64,000 nucleotides of DNA from Candidatus Electrothrix scaldis (lineage in GTDB: Bacteria; Desulfobacterota; Desulfobulbia; Desulfobulbales; Desulfobulbaceae), in the NCBI GenBank assembly GCA_033584155.1, contig CP138355.1:496001-560000 (forward strand), in the 5' to 3' direction. The notes below the pieces were generated by a model. The model saw only the letters and a program-made list of their open reading frames with translations, was not told the origin of the DNA and did no database searches. Below, piece after piece: positions 17,897-27,040 of the stretch. The number at the start of each line of letters is the position of its first letter. Within the stretch, counting starts at the first letter, position 1. Both the position numbers and the translations under genes were made by a program.

Positions 17897-18162
17897 CAGG
17901 AGGGTTTATCCGAAGAGTGTTCCTGGATATACTCGGCCAGAGAGACCAAGGAGGAAAAAACCTTCTGTCCCACCTCCTGGTTATTGATGACGATCCCGTA
18001 ATCCTTCTCCACCATAACCACCATTTCCAACACGTCTATGGAGTCTATGCCCAGTTCTCCACCGACCAGTTGGGCATGTTCATCAAAAGTTTCCGGCTGG
18101 ACGTCGCTGAGATTCAGAATATCAATAAGTTTTCGCTTCAGTTCTTCTATCAGTTCCTGCAT
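17896..18162 (-). CDS. acyl carrier protein (copy 1)
   Basis: 88 residues with a four-helix ACP pattern. Ser41 in GIDSIDVLEM is the expected 4'-phosphopantetheine site. The surrounding helices are acidic, as is usual for recognition by ketosynthases. It is the first gene of the ACP / KS-CLF / radical SAM unit, and its stop overlaps the next start by one base. The divergent gene at 18299 lies upstream, so the promoter should be in 18163-18298; no clear -35/-10 pair was identified. Confidence 0.9.
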   Translation of the reverse strand: MQELIEELKRKLIDILNLSDVQPETFDEHAQLVGGELGIDSIDVLEMVVMVEKDYGIVINNQEVGQKVFSSLVSLAEYIQEHSSDKPS

Positions 18163-18298
18163 AATTCTCGCTTGGCTGGTTAGTTAGGATGAAAAATCCG
18201 ATCACGGATGCATAAAGGATGTCAGCTCAACAACAAATATATAAGGGTGACGAAAAAAAGTCATCTTATTGTTGTTGAATATTCTTTCCTCAGGAAGA

Positions 18299-19138
18299 AT
18301 GCCATGTTACTCTCGCGGCATGAAAAGATACACTATACCTCGTTATTCTCGTAAGCAGCCCTTTGGGAAAAAACCTGAATCAGCCAAACATAACAAAGTC
18401 ATTGTGATACTTTCTCTGATTGCAGGTGTTTTTTTTATTCACGGGGAATCCCCCTCAGAACAGAAGCAAAGCAGAAGGAGCCTCTCTGCCCCTGCTGTAT
18501 ATGCAGCCGAAATTCCCCAGAGAGCCAAAGCACCCGGGCAAGTAGATGGGCCATCTTCTAACAAAATAGACCAGATAATTCAGGAAACAGCCATCCGGGT
18601 ACAGCAGAGCAAGATGATGAACAGCTCAACATGTGGACGACCGTGGAAACTGCCCCTGACCAAAATACACGGTAAGATACATAATGTTGAGTATAAAGAG
18701 CAACCCTTTACCAAGCGAAGAGGTCTTCACCTTGATGTGGAAACAGGACCGCAAACCTACACGGTTATCCATATCTACCCGGAAAGGCTCACGTCGCTCT
18801 GCCCGTCTGTCTTTCACTTTAGGGTCGGGGAGACATTAACAGTTACCGGCTCGGAATTCTTTACCGGCCTGAAAGGTATGCAGCAGAATATCTGCGCCTC
18901 AACTATTACAAAGGGAGAGGATGAGGAAGAAGTGCTGAGCATCCGGGACCCGCAGACCGGAGACTTAGAGCAACAATTATGCTGCCAGCAAATATGCGAA
19001 AATAACTGCATAGGACTTCCTCCCATGTGCGGCCAGATATGCGCGATGAACTGCGAACGAAGAGTTATGAAGGCGGTTTTTCAAAACCTTCCCTTCAACC
19101 CCTCCCAGGACAAGCAGTACAGGACAGCGACTTATTAG
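18299..19138 (+). CDS. exported Cys-rich protein of unknown function
   Basis: About 279 residues. The frame is open from a TTG at 18269; an ATG at 18299 follows AGGAAG closely and another ATG (MKRYTIP) is at 18320. An N-terminal basic stretch and hydrophobic segment (VIVILSLIAGVFF) look like a signal anchor or uncleaved signal. The middle region (RGLHLDVETGPQTYTVIHIYPE) is beta-rich. The C-terminal part has clustered cysteines (CCQQICENNC, CGQICAMNCERR), suggesting disulfides or metal binding outside the cytoplasm. No family was recognised. It is divergent from the ACP operon. Confidence 0.55.
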   Translation: MPCYSRGMKRYTIPRYSRKQPFGKKPESAKHNKVIVILSLIAGVFFIHGESPSEQKQSRRSLSAPAVYAAEIPQRAKAPGQVDGPSSNKIDQIIQETAIRVQQSKMMNSSTCGRPWKLPLTKIHGKIHNVEYKEQPFTKRRGLHLDVETGPQTYTVIHIYPERLTSLCPSVFHFRVGETLTVTGSEFFTGLKGMQQNICASTITKGEDEEEVLSIRDPQTGDLEQQLCCQQICENNCIGLPPMCGQICAMNCERRVMKAVFQNLPFNPSQDKQYRTATY

Positions 19139-19177
19139 ATGTTGAAAAACGCTGAGCAACAAGATCACAAAATAAAT

Positions 19178-19316
19178 ACGCCCCCCATGAGGGGTGGCTT
19201 TCTACGATAAATTCACCTCCTTTTTTCAAGGGGGGACATTAACAATAAACTCCCGTCCCGCCCCTTTGGGGCGGGGACACCAAAGCATGAAAGAAAACAG
19301 TGCTTCAAGGAAGCAC
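19178..19316 (+). other. cluster of hairpins between the Cys-rich gene and ychF
   Basis: Three inverted repeats lie in 140 bases: a G/C hairpin around 19180-19200, a strong one at 19255-19278 (GTCCCGCCCC, TTT loop, GGGGCGGGGAC with one bulge), and GTGCTTC-AAG-GAAGCAC at 19300-19316. None is followed by a T-run. They could be a processing or REP-like element, or leader structure of ychF. Confidence 0.4.
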
Positions 19317-19360
19317 CAGTCCCTTTCATATAAACATTTTCAGAAGAAACAGAGAGAGCT

Positions 19361-20458
19361 ATGGGTTTTCAATGCGGCATTGTCGGCCTGCCCAACGTGG
19401 GAAAATCAACCATCTTTAACGCCTTAACAGCAGCAGCGATTGAGGCGGAAAATTATCCTTTTTGCACAATTGAACCCAATGTGGGGGTGGTGCCGGTACC
19501 AGATAAACGACTGGACAAACTGGCAGAGCTGGCCAAGACCCGGAGCAAAGTGCCCACCCAAATGGAGTTTGTTGACATTGCCGGGCTGGTCAAGGGGGCT
19601 TCTCAGGGAGAAGGCCTGGGTAACCAATTCCTCGGCCATATCCGCCAGGTCGATGCCATCCTCCATGTTGTCCGCTGCTTTGAGGACGAGAACATCGTTC
19701 ATGTGGACGGCTCAATTGATCCCATCCGGGACCTGGAAGTCATCACTATGGAATTGATCATGTCGGACCTCGATACCGTCAGCAAACGCCAGAAGAAGGC
19801 CGCGAGCCAGGCAAAATCCGGAGATAAAAAATTTATCGCAGAAGCCGCCTTTCTGGAGCAGCTGCAATCACTCCTTGATGGGGGGAAAGCAGCCAGAATG
19901 ATGGTTGTGGACAACGACCAGCAACGTGAGCTGATGCGTGACCTCTGTCTACTGACCACTAAGCCGGTCCTTTATGTCGCCAATGTCAGTGAAGAAGATG
20001 TTGCAGAGGGGAATGATTTTGTTGAACGGCTCAAGGGTGTTGCCACCAAGGAAGGGGCATCTGTGGTTACCATAGCCGGGGCTATTGAACAGGAACTCAG
20101 CCTGCTCGACAAAGAAGAACAACAGGAATTCCTCGCAGATATGGGCATGAAAGAGCCCGGTCTGCACCGCCTGATTCGCGCGGGCTACGACCTGCTGGGC
20201 CTTATCACCTATTTCACTGTTGGCGAAAAAGAGACCAGGGCCTGGACCATCACCAAGGGAACTACCGCACCCGGAGCAGCGGGAAAAATTCATACCGACT
20301 TCCAGCGCGGCTTTATCCGTGCCGAGGTTATTGCCTATGAGGATTATATCGCCTGCGGCTCTGAATCCGTAGCCAAGGAAAAAGGCCTGATGCGTTCAGA
20401 AGGTAAAGAATACATAGTTAAGGACGGAGATTGTATTCTGTTTCGCTTTAATGTTTGA
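19361..20458 (+). CDS. ychF: redox-regulated ATPase/GTPase YchF (OLA1 family)
   Basis: 365 residues, the usual family length. The N-terminal TRAFAC G-domain has G1 GLPNVGKST (9-17), G3 DIAGLVKGASQGEGLGN, and the altered G4 region (NVSEED) that makes YchF prefer ATP. The C-terminal TGS domain (FTVGEKETRAWTITKGTTAPGAAGKIHTDFQRGFIRAEV) is intact. YchF binds ribosomes and is linked to stress responses and translation control. AGAGAG precedes the ATG. It is followed by argB after 45 bases. Confidence 0.95.
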   Translation: MGFQCGIVGLPNVGKSTIFNALTAAAIEAENYPFCTIEPNVGVVPVPDKRLDKLAELAKTRSKVPTQMEFVDIAGLVKGASQGEGLGNQFLGHIRQVDAILHVVRCFEDENIVHVDGSIDPIRDLEVITMELIMSDLDTVSKRQKKAASQAKSGDKKFIAEAAFLEQLQSLLDGGKAARMMVVDNDQQRELMRDLCLLTTKPVLYVANVSEEDVAEGNDFVERLKGVATKEGASVVTIAGAIEQELSLLDKEEQQEFLADMGMKEPGLHRLIRAGYDLLGLITYFTVGEKETRAWTITKGTTAPGAAGKIHTDFQRGFIRAEVIAYEDYIACGSESVAKEKGLMRSEGKEYIVKDGDCILFRFNV

Positions 20459-20503
20459 GTAAACAGCCAGCACAGTTTTCACGAGAAAAAATCGGAGCAT
20501 ATT

Positions 20504-21388
20504 ATGGAACAAGGAATAGCCAAGGCCAAGGTCTTAATAGAGTCTTTGCCCTATATACGAGAGTTCAACGAGAAGACCGTGGTTATCAAATACGGTGGTC
20601 ACGCTATGGTGGATGAGGAGCTGAAAAAAAAATTTGCTCTGGACGTCATCCTGCTCAAGTATATTGGCCTTAACCCGGTGGTAGTCCACGGGGGAGGTCC
20701 TCAGATCAATAAATTTCTACAAAAAATGCAGATTACCTCCAACTATATCCAGGGAATGCGGGTCACAGACGGCGAGACAATGGATGTGGTCGAAATGGTG
20801 TTGGTGGGGAAAGTCAACAAGGAGATTGTCGGCCTGATCAACCATTGCGGCGGCAAGGCTGTGGGGCTTTCAGGACGGGATGGAGACCTTGTTCAGGCAA
20901 AGAAAATGAAGGTGCTCGGCAAGCCGGAAACAGAAAATGCTCCACCGGAACTCATTGATCTGGGGCGGGTAGGCGAAGTAACCAGGGTGAATTCTGAAAT
21001 TCTGACCACTCTGGATGCACAGGACTTTATCCCGGTCATTGCTCCGGTCGGCGTAGGTGAGGACGGACAGGCCTATAATATCAATGCAGACCTGGTAGCC
21101 GGGGCCATTGCAGCCGAGTTAGATGCTGCCAAACTCATCCTGCTCACTGATGTGGAAGGGGTGAAAGACAGTGAAGGAAAGCTCCTTTCCTCTATCCGCA
21201 AAGATGCCATTGAGCAGATGATTGAGGACGGGGTGATCAGTGGCGGAATGATTCCGAAACTCCGTTGCTGTTCCTCCGCTCTTGAAGGCGGAGTAAACAA
21301 GGCACATATTGTTGACGGAAGGCAGGAACACGCCATCCTGCTGGAAATTTTTACCCATCAGGGTATCGGTACGGAGATTACAGCATGA
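20504..21388 (+). CDS. argB: acetylglutamate kinase
   Basis: 294 residues of the amino-acid-kinase family. It phosphorylates N-acetyl-L-glutamate in the second step of arginine/ornithine synthesis. Signature segments are VIKYGGHAM (24-33), [23 protein letters not shown] and [10 protein letters not shown]. The N-terminal extension [24 protein letters not shown] resembles that of arginine-sensitive ArgB enzymes, so feedback inhibition by arginine is likely. GGAG stands 8 bases before the ATG. It overlaps argD by 4 bases (ATGA). Confidence 0.95.
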   Translation: MEQGIAKAKVLIESLPYIREFNEKTVVIKYGGHAMVDEELKKKFALDVILLKYIGLNPVVVHGGGPQINKFLQKMQITSNYIQGMRVTDGETMDVVEMVLVGKVNKEIVGLINHCGGKAVGLSGRDGDLVQAKKMKVLGKPETENAPPELIDLGRVGEVTRVNSEILTTLDAQDFIPVIAPVGVGEDGQAYNINADLVAGAIAAELDAAKLILLTDVEGVKDSEGKLLSSIRKDAIEQMIEDGVISGGMIPKLRCCSSALEGGVNKAHIVDGRQEHAILLEIFTHQGIGTEITA

Positions 21389-22599
21389 CAGCAGTAAGTT
21401 TGAACAATACAGAATGGAAGGAAAAAGGTGATGCCGTGTTTGCAGGGACCTATAGTAGATTTCCGGCAGCTATGGTACGAGGAGAAGGTTGTCGGCTCTG
21501 GGATGCGGACGGCAGGGAGTATCTGGATTTCCTCGCCGGTATAGCAGTCTGCTCCTTAGGACATTGTCATCCAGATGTCACAGAAGCAGTTTGCGCGCAG
21601 GCAAAGAAGCTCATGCATGTCTCTAACCTGTTTTACACGGAGCCGCAAACAAAACTGGCTGAACTACTGATTGCCAATAGCTTTGCAGATCGGGTATTCA
21701 TGGCCAATTCCGGGGCTGAGGCTAATGAAGCGGCAATCAAATTGGCCCGTATTCATAGCGGCAAGGGACGCTATGAAATCATCTCCCTCTCCGGCTCCTT
21801 CCACGGTCGAACCCTGGCCACAGTTGCAGCCACAGGCCAGCCGAAATTTCACCAGGGTTTTGAGCCCATGCCTGCGGGCTTCGTCCATGCCGGTTTTGGC
21901 GATCCTGATGAGCTGGAAAAACTCATCAATCCAAGCACCTGTGCAATTCTCTGTGAACCTCTTCAGGGAGAGAGCGGCGTACGGCCTCTGGATCCGGCGT
22001 ATCTTCAAAAAATACGAAGCCTCTGTGATAAGCATAATCTGCTCCTCATCTTTGATGAAGTCCAAACCGGCATGGGGCGGACCGGGACTCTCTTTGCCTA
22101 CGAGCAGCTGGGAGTTACCCCGGACATCATGACCCTGGCCAAGGCCTTGGGCAATGGTCTTCCTATCGGTGCCATGCTCACCCGGGCAGATATAGCCTCT
22201 TCCTTCACCGTGGGTACCCATGCCTCCACCTTTGGTGGCAACCCGGTGGCTGCGGCAGCCGGTGTTGCGGTGATGAAGATCATGTTGGCAGAGGGATTCT
22301 TTGCCAGCATCCAGAAAAAAAGCGCCTATTTTATCAAACAACTGGAGATCGTTGCAGCTGAATTCCCAGAGCTGTGTTCTGGGGTACGCGGGAGCGGCAT
22401 GCTCCTCGCTCTGGTCCTGACGGAAAAGGGGATTGAGCACGGCACAGAGATCGTGCAGCAGCTGTTTGAGCGGGGTTGCCTGATCAACTTTGCCGGGATG
22501 AGGGTATTGCGTTTTATTCCGCCCTTGACGGTTACTCAAGAGGATATAGACTTATTAATTAAAGAATTATCTGATGTATTACGCGCTAAATTGGGATAA
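21385..22599 (+). CDS. argD: acetylornithine aminotransferase
   Basis: 404 residues, a class III PLP aminotransferase. The PLP pocket has [28 protein letters not shown] and the Schiff-base lysine in [30 protein letters not shown] follows. It converts N-acetylglutamate semialdehyde to N-acetylornithine, the step after ArgBC, and may also act on succinyl-diaminopimelate. It is translationally coupled to argB. argC and argJ are not in the window. Confidence 0.95.
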   Translation: MTAVSLNNTEWKEKGDAVFAGTYSRFPAAMVRGEGCRLWDADGREYLDFLAGIAVCSLGHCHPDVTEAVCAQAKKLMHVSNLFYTEPQTKLAELLIANSFADRVFMANSGAEANEAAIKLARIHSGKGRYEIISLSGSFHGRTLATVAATGQPKFHQGFEPMPAGFVHAGFGDPDELEKLINPSTCAILCEPLQGESGVRPLDPAYLQKIRSLCDKHNLLLIFDEVQTGMGRTGTLFAYEQLGVTPDIMTLAKALGNGLPIGAMLTRADIASSFTVGTHASTFGGNPVAAAAGVAVMKIMLAEGFFASIQKKSAYFIKQLEIVAAEFPELCSGVRGSGMLLALVLTEKGIEHGTEIVQQLFERGCLINFAGMRVLRFIPPLTVTQEDIDLLIKELSDVLRAKLG

Positions 22600-22796
22600 C
22601 TCGAAAAAAGAGGAGAAAGTGGACTGCAGGCTGCAAATAGAGAATCCGCCCAAAGCACCCGGGCAATTCACCCAAACAAAATGAGGTATTCACCTTATTG
22701 CAAGGGGAGATTGAACATGCTTCAATAAGAACATAATCAATTGCAGTAAAAAATAGGATCATAGACAACGCACCAAGAGACGACAAGGAGTTTCTC

Positions 22797-23036
22797 ATGC
22801 AAGCACAACATACAACCAGCAAAGCATACGATTGCCCTCTGACCCAAAAGCATGTACTCGTACAGCTGAAAGGCAATCCGCAAGCCATCAATAGCGAGCC
22901 TGAGGTATGCTCAAACATCGGTGAATGTGGTTGTGATGTTGTCGAAATTATTTATGGCATGAGCTATACTGTAGATTGGAAAAAATGTTGTCTCTATTCG
23001 ACCATCAGGGAACAGGACAGCTGCCTTGATAACTGA
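22797..23036 (+). CDS. small Cys-rich protein, unknown
   Basis: 79 residues without a signal peptide, preceded by a good AAGGAG. Seven or so cysteines occur, including CSNIGECGCD and KKCC. This spacing could bind a metal or FeS centre, or form disulfides. Nothing similar was recognised. It stands alone between argD (197 bases upstream) and a strong terminator. The clear ribosome-binding site and own terminator argue that it is real. Confidence 0.6.
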   Translation: MQAQHTTSKAYDCPLTQKHVLVQLKGNPQAINSEPEVCSNIGECGCDVVEIIYGMSYTVDWKKCCLYSTIREQDSCLDN

Positions 23037-23092
23037 GTCGAGAAAGCGTTACCCTCTCTCCTGTTTGATTATACATCCTCAGCTTCCTCTGC

Positions 23093-23133
23093 GGTGACCG
23101 TGTCTCCTCATCTCACACGGTCGCCGTTTTTTT
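23093..23133 (+). terminator. Rho-independent terminator of the small Cys-rich gene
   Basis: An 11-bp stem, GGTGACCGTGT (23093-23103) with ACACGGTCGCC (23115-23125, one G-U pair), is followed by a run of seven T (23127-23133). The rest of the 319-base gap to the PilZ gene is AT-rich and should hold its promoter; no convincing -35/-10 pair was found. Confidence 0.85.
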
Positions 23134-23355
23134 CTTCAGCATATCAATTCTCCCCGTTCTTCTCCCTCATCTCATTTCACGAGTATCTCTAAGAACAAAC
23201 CCTTCCTACAGTATTAATTATCATTAAATTTTTATCGTTTTTTATTGACTTTCTCTCTCTAAGCTTGTTTTGTATATTTTTTACACAGAGTATTTAAAGA
23301 TAAAATATCTGGGACCACGTTGCAAGCAATCTTGTAGACACGCACTTGAACTATC

Positions 23356-23991
23356 ATGTCCTCTATAAATATGGTCGATAAACAAGCAAAACAGTTCCGT
23401 ATTAACGAATTAAAGTCAAAAATTAACTATACAGAAGAGGCGCGAGATAATTTTAAAAATACGCACCCAGGTCTTTACGAAACAAACTCTTATTATCTAA
23501 ACAAATTAAGAGAGGAACTGAGAGAGCTGGAGAAATCCTATCTGGGCATAGTTGAGAGAAACCAACGTAAATTTTCCCGCGTAGAAGTTGAACGGGCTGC
23601 ACATCTTAATTTCTCTTCAGGGCAATACCGAGGGACACTCGAAAATATAAGTCTGGGAGGCGGCTTTATTAAAGGTGCCTTCAAACAGGCAAAAGGGGAT
23701 ATCTGTAAAATAAATCTTACAGAATCAAAAGCTCACTCTGATGTCGTTATTTGCGCACTCGGATCGATAGTAAGGGCCAGTAACAACGGTATCGCATTCG
23801 AATTCATAGCGATGAACGCGAATAGTTACGCAAGATTAGAAACAGAGTTACTTGATCACGCTGACGACCCTTCAATTGTAGGAGATGAAATCTTCGAAAG
23901 CGGCATTTTTGAATTTGACGATGACTTGGTGTACAGCACTGTCTTTAATTATAATATAAACAAGCTGAAAAAATTGCTTTGCCTTCATTAA
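23356..23991 (+). CDS. PilZ-domain protein (candidate c-di-GMP receptor)
   Basis: 211 residues. Residues 1-70 form a charged helical region. The PilZ domain (about 72-165) carries RKFSRVEVER (the RxxxR motif) and ENISLGGGFI (the D/NxSxxG motif), the two c-di-GMP contact motifs. An acidic tail (about 170-195) and a basic hydrophobic end (KLKKLLCLH) follow. Such stand-alone PilZ proteins link c-di-GMP to motility, exopolysaccharide or gene control. No partner gene is adjacent. No Shine-Dalgarno is visible before the ATG, so the start is uncertain; MVDKQAK six codons in is an alternative. Confidence 0.75.
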   Translation: MSSINMVDKQAKQFRINELKSKINYTEEARDNFKNTHPGLYETNSYYLNKLREELRELEKSYLGIVERNQRKFSRVEVERAAHLNFSSGQYRGTLENISLGGGFIKGAFKQAKGDICKINLTESKAHSDVVICALGSIVRASNNGIAFEFIAMNANSYARLETELLDHADDPSIVGDEIFESGIFEFDDDLVYSTVFNYNINKLKKLLCLH

Positions 23992-24094
23992 GCATACAAC
24001 ATTATATACTCATCAACGCGTGACCCATTTTTTTAGACCCTCTTCCCTATAGCGTTCAACCGTCTCACGCGCTACCTGCACTACTCTCCACAAC

Positions 24095-24679
24095 TCAAAA
24101 TTTCTCGCTGTCTTTATCACGTGTTCTCATCATTCCTTGCTCTTCAAAGGCATTTTGCCGTTCCAATTTACTATCGATATATCTCACAGTAATAAATCGC
24201 TTTTCCTGGCAGCGGAACAGCATTGAACTGATGCCGCCCTTATATTTCGTCGTTATCGTAGCGCAGTCATTAAAGGTATCCAACTTATTTTTTATCATTC
24301 CCCTTCCTTCACTCTTTTCATCTTGTATATATTTCTTCCCGAGAGTTTTCGATACCTTTTCATAAAGAGCCTCTCCTCGATCAACATTTTCAATATTTCG
24401 CCAGTCAATTATTATTCCATAAAGCAAACCGGTTTTCTGGGTGAAAACCAGACTCACCGTGGCATCTTCCTGAAAAAGAGAATCATTATAGTCGATTTGA
24501 TTAGCGTTCCCTTTTTTGCTGTTTGCTGCCGTAGCATTTTTCCGTAATTCTATTTTGTTTTTCTTTGCTTTTTCCTGAACCTTCTTCTTCGCCTGCCCTG
24601 TTCTCCATATATCAAACTCAAGTGCATATCCCTGGACAGGCGAAAGGATTATCATCATAATAAGGATTATTTTCTGCAT
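24095..24679 (-). CDS. exported protein, unknown
   Basis: 194 residues from the ATG at 24679, which has a GGGGGA ribosome-binding site; an upstream ATG at 24739 lies in a terminator and is rejected. Residues 1-19 (MQKIILIMMIILSPVQGYA) are a cleavable signal peptide. A Lys-rich helix (about 27-55) is followed by a compact domain (DATVSLVFTQKTGLLYGIIIDW ... FITVRYIDSKLE) with two cysteines. It is predicted periplasmic. No family was recognised. Confidence 0.6.
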   Translation of the reverse strand: MQKIILIMMIILSPVQGYALEFDIWRTGQAKKKVQEKAKKNKIELRKNATAANSKKGNANQIDYNDSLFQEDATVSLVFTQKTGLLYGIIIDWRNIENVDRGEALYEKVSKTLGKKYIQDEKSEGRGMIKNKLDTFNDCATITTKYKGGISSMLFRCQEKRFITVRYIDSKLERQNAFEEQGMMRTRDKDSEKF

Positions 24680-24734
24680 CGTCTTCCCCCCATTTTGTTT
24701 TGAATTATTGAAAAAACGCCGTGCAAGCTGCTCA

Positions 24735-24776
24735 AACAAAAACAGCCCATCCCGTTACGACAACGGCATGAGCTGT
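24735..24776 (-). terminator. Rho-independent terminator of the lipid operon
   Basis: On the minus strand, ACAGCTCATGCCGTT pairs imperfectly with TAACGGGATGGGCTGT across a short loop (24776-24742), followed by TTTTG. It lies about 80 bases past the stop of the CrtI-like gene 24856-26262 and closes the operon that begins near 33.4 kb. Confidence 0.7.
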
Positions 24777-24855
24777 AAAAAACTCTGAAACTCTGCTCTA
24801 AGGCCTTATGATTGCCTGTCCAGCGTGAAGTTAACGCAAAAGTCTACGATCAAAC

Positions 24856-26262
24856 TCAGGATCGCACATAGGCATCCACATCATTAGCCACAATCACACC
24901 ATAATTAATTGCCCCGAGCCATCCGCTCATGATGATCCCCACAGAACCTACATGAAACAGGCCACCTACCTCTTTAAAAATGGTACGGGAAATATCCAGC
25001 CCCTCGAACTTGGTGCCGAAGGAGGTGCCTCTGGTGTGAAGGGTATAGCGATTAAAGGTCTTAGGTGTCGCGGAAGAGATTGTATCCACCTTATCTTGAA
25101 TGCCAGGAATATAGCGTTCCAGATCAACAAAGCAACGCTTTACCATTGCCTCTTTTGCCTCTTTATAGGCTGCTTCATCCAACCCTGCCCAGTCGTCGTA
25201 GTTGGCATTCATAGAGGCCACCACGGTATAGTCAGGCTTCTCAGGACGAGTCTTGGGATAGTAGACTGAGAAGGTACGACTCTTCGTCTCCATGCGCCGC
25301 ATTTCTTCAGAAGAGAACTCTTCTGAGGTTGAAGTAAAGAGCAAGTCACCCACGTCCGGGAAAGCTTCTCCCCTGCGAATACCGAAGTACACCTGGCATG
25401 AGGAGTTATTCACCACCACCTTATCGAAGCGAGAGAGAAAATCATCACGAAAGGCATCTCGACCAGCGAGATTGTCAATGGTGTTGGTGATGCCGGAATT
25501 GGAGACCACAGCCTTGGCCATAATTTCCCGGCCCCCAACAAGGACACCCCTGGTTTTGCCCTTATCGACCAAAATTCTATCCACCTTGGCCCCGGTGCAA
25601 AGGGTTACCCCGTTCTTTTGCAGGTCATCAGCCATCATGCCTATGAGTTTATCCGTACCGCCCTCAAAGGTGAACACACCCTTGCTCATGAAATTAGAAA
25701 AAACAATGCCGTAGGTGATAGCAGGCTCATCCAGGGTTGAGCCGTTTGCATAGGTAATGGGCTCCATAAGCAGGCGATGCACATCAGTCCGACCAGGAAA
25801 GAACTTTTCAAAGAGCTCCCGAGTAGTCATCCCCTGGTCATCGTAAAAATTCATCGCCCTGACGGTGTTGAAAAAATCATCCACTGTCGCGCGATCGATC
25901 TTAAAATCCTCATGCAGGATGCGGGTGAAGTCATCCTTGGAAAAGGTCGTGGTTAGGGAAAACTGAGGATTATCAAAGGCAATATCCTTCAGCTGGACAA
26001 TAGAGTCTCTGATTTCTTTGGACCAGTATTTCTTGCAGGTCTTGATCATACCATGCGGAAAGCCATGCAAGGAAACGTCAAAGATATGCCCTCCCCGCTT
26101 AAACCAGGTCGCTAAACCACCCAACTGGATATGATGCTCCAAGAGAAGGACGCTATGGCCGGACGTGGCAAGACGGTTGGCACAGGTCAGGCCACCAAGA
26201 CCGGAGCCGATAACAATAACATCGTAGCTGTTTTGAACCTTGTCAAGAGGTGTAAAAGGCAT
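24856..26262 (-). CDS. CrtI-family FAD oxidoreductase (copy 2)
   Basis: 468 residues. The N-terminal Rossmann motif is VIVIGSGLGGLTCANRLATSG, followed by LLLEHHIQLGG. The central body contains FEGGTDKLIGMMADDL, and the C-terminal FAD motif is GLFHVGSVGIIMSGWLGAINYG. The family includes phytoene desaturases, carotene isomerases and retinol saturases. This copy differs clearly from copies 1 and 3, so the three are unlikely to be redundant. It is the last gene of the KS/ACP/CrtI operon, 62 bases after the PAS/zinc gene and ahead of a terminator. A substrate held on the adjacent ACP or a released polyene lipid is the most likely target. Confidence 0.8.
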   Translation of the reverse strand: MPFTPLDKVQNSYDVIVIGSGLGGLTCANRLATSGHSVLLLEHHIQLGGLATWFKRGGHIFDVSLHGFPHGMIKTCKKYWSKEIRDSIVQLKDIAFDNPQFSLTTTFSKDDFTRILHEDFKIDRATVDDFFNTVRAMNFYDDQGMTTRELFEKFFPGRTDVHRLLMEPITYANGSTLDEPAITYGIVFSNFMSKGVFTFEGGTDKLIGMMADDLQKNGVTLCTGAKVDRILVDKGKTRGVLVGGREIMAKAVVSNSGITNTIDNLAGRDAFRDDFLSRFDKVVVNNSSCQVYFGIRRGEAFPDVGDLLFTSTSEEFSSEEMRRMETKSRTFSVYYPKTRPEKPDYTVVASMNANYDDWAGLDEAAYKEAKEAMVKRCFVDLERYIPGIQDKVDTISSATPKTFNRYTLHTRGTSFGTKFEGLDISRTIFKEVGGLFHVGSVGIIMSGWLGAINYGVIVANDVDAYVRS

Positions 26263-26324
26263 ATCAATACATTCTTTCTATGTTAACACGTTACCCGGAG
26301 CGCTTCGCCCAAGGCTGTTACATA

Positions 26325-26969
26325 CTACTCTTTCCTGTGCTGAGCCCCGCTTGAATCAGAGAGCGTCAAATTTTTCCCGTTCTTTGAGGATGACTTTATC
26401 TTTTCCATCTCTTTCTCAAAACAATCTGGACAATACCCGTGTGAGCATTCGACATTCCAATTATTTTTGAAATAGGCTTCAACCCGCATCCAGGTTTTCT
26501 CGTCATTCTGCACCTTTCCGCAGACCGGGCAGATAAAAATCATCTGATACAGCTCTGCTATATCACTTATATTTTCTATAACCAGTAGGGCATGAGGAGC
26601 ACCGCCAAAGGAAAACGGTGAGACCGTTACAAGGGCATATATTTCGACCTTCTGATCATCCTGGATCACCTCCATGCGGGTCCGCCGCCGAACAACACGT
26701 TTCCCCCGTAAGGCCTGAATAACAGAGTTTCTGATTATGCATTCCGAGCATTTTACAGATTTTCCACACTCTTTTTTATTTTCTTCCGAATGGATACAGT
26801 GGAGTATTTCCCCGGCGCGATGTTGCAAAATGGTGTCTCTGCCGGAGCGCATGAGCTCCTCTGCGGCTGCATTATACTCCTGAATCCGCACCTCCTGATC
26901 AACCACAAAAATCATGGACGGCAAGGCGTCAAAGATCTCTCTGAGCATTTCACCTTCGTTCATCGTCAT
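26325..26969 (-). CDS. PAS-domain protein with Cys clusters
   Basis: 214 residues from ATG 26969, which follows GGAG at proper spacing; ATG 26981 is an alternative. The N-terminal PAS domain (MLREIFDALPSMIFVVDQEVRIQEYNAAAEEL) contains an inserted Cys set (CIHSEENKKECGKSVKCSEC) of the kind that can hold an FeS or zinc centre. The C-terminal region has CPVCGK and CSHGYCPDCFEKE, a likely zinc ribbon. There is no kinase or DNA-binding output domain. It sits between two CrtI-like genes in the lipid operon. It may sense redox state or a ligand and regulate by protein contact. Confidence 0.7.
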   Translation of the reverse strand: MTMNEGEMLREIFDALPSMIFVVDQEVRIQEYNAAAEELMRSGRDTILQHRAGEILHCIHSEENKKECGKSVKCSECIIRNSVIQALRGKRVVRRRTRMEVIQDDQKVEIYALVTVSPFSFGGAPHALLVIENISDIAELYQMIFICPVCGKVQNDEKTWMRVEAYFKNNWNVECSHGYCPDCFEKEMEKIKSSSKNGKNLTLSDSSGAQHRKE

Positions 26970-27040
26970 TGTGATCTCCAATCCCTACCTATATGGATGT
27001 TTTCTTCTCAGTCGAATAAACGTATTGATCACCCCAATAT

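Noticed and set aside
14247-18162. Aryl-polyene cluster
   Set aside because: KS, CLF-like and ACP genes are shared features, but no AMP-ligase, acyltransferase, dehydratase or ketoreductase is present, while CrtI-like and B12-rSAM genes are not part of aryl-polyene loci.
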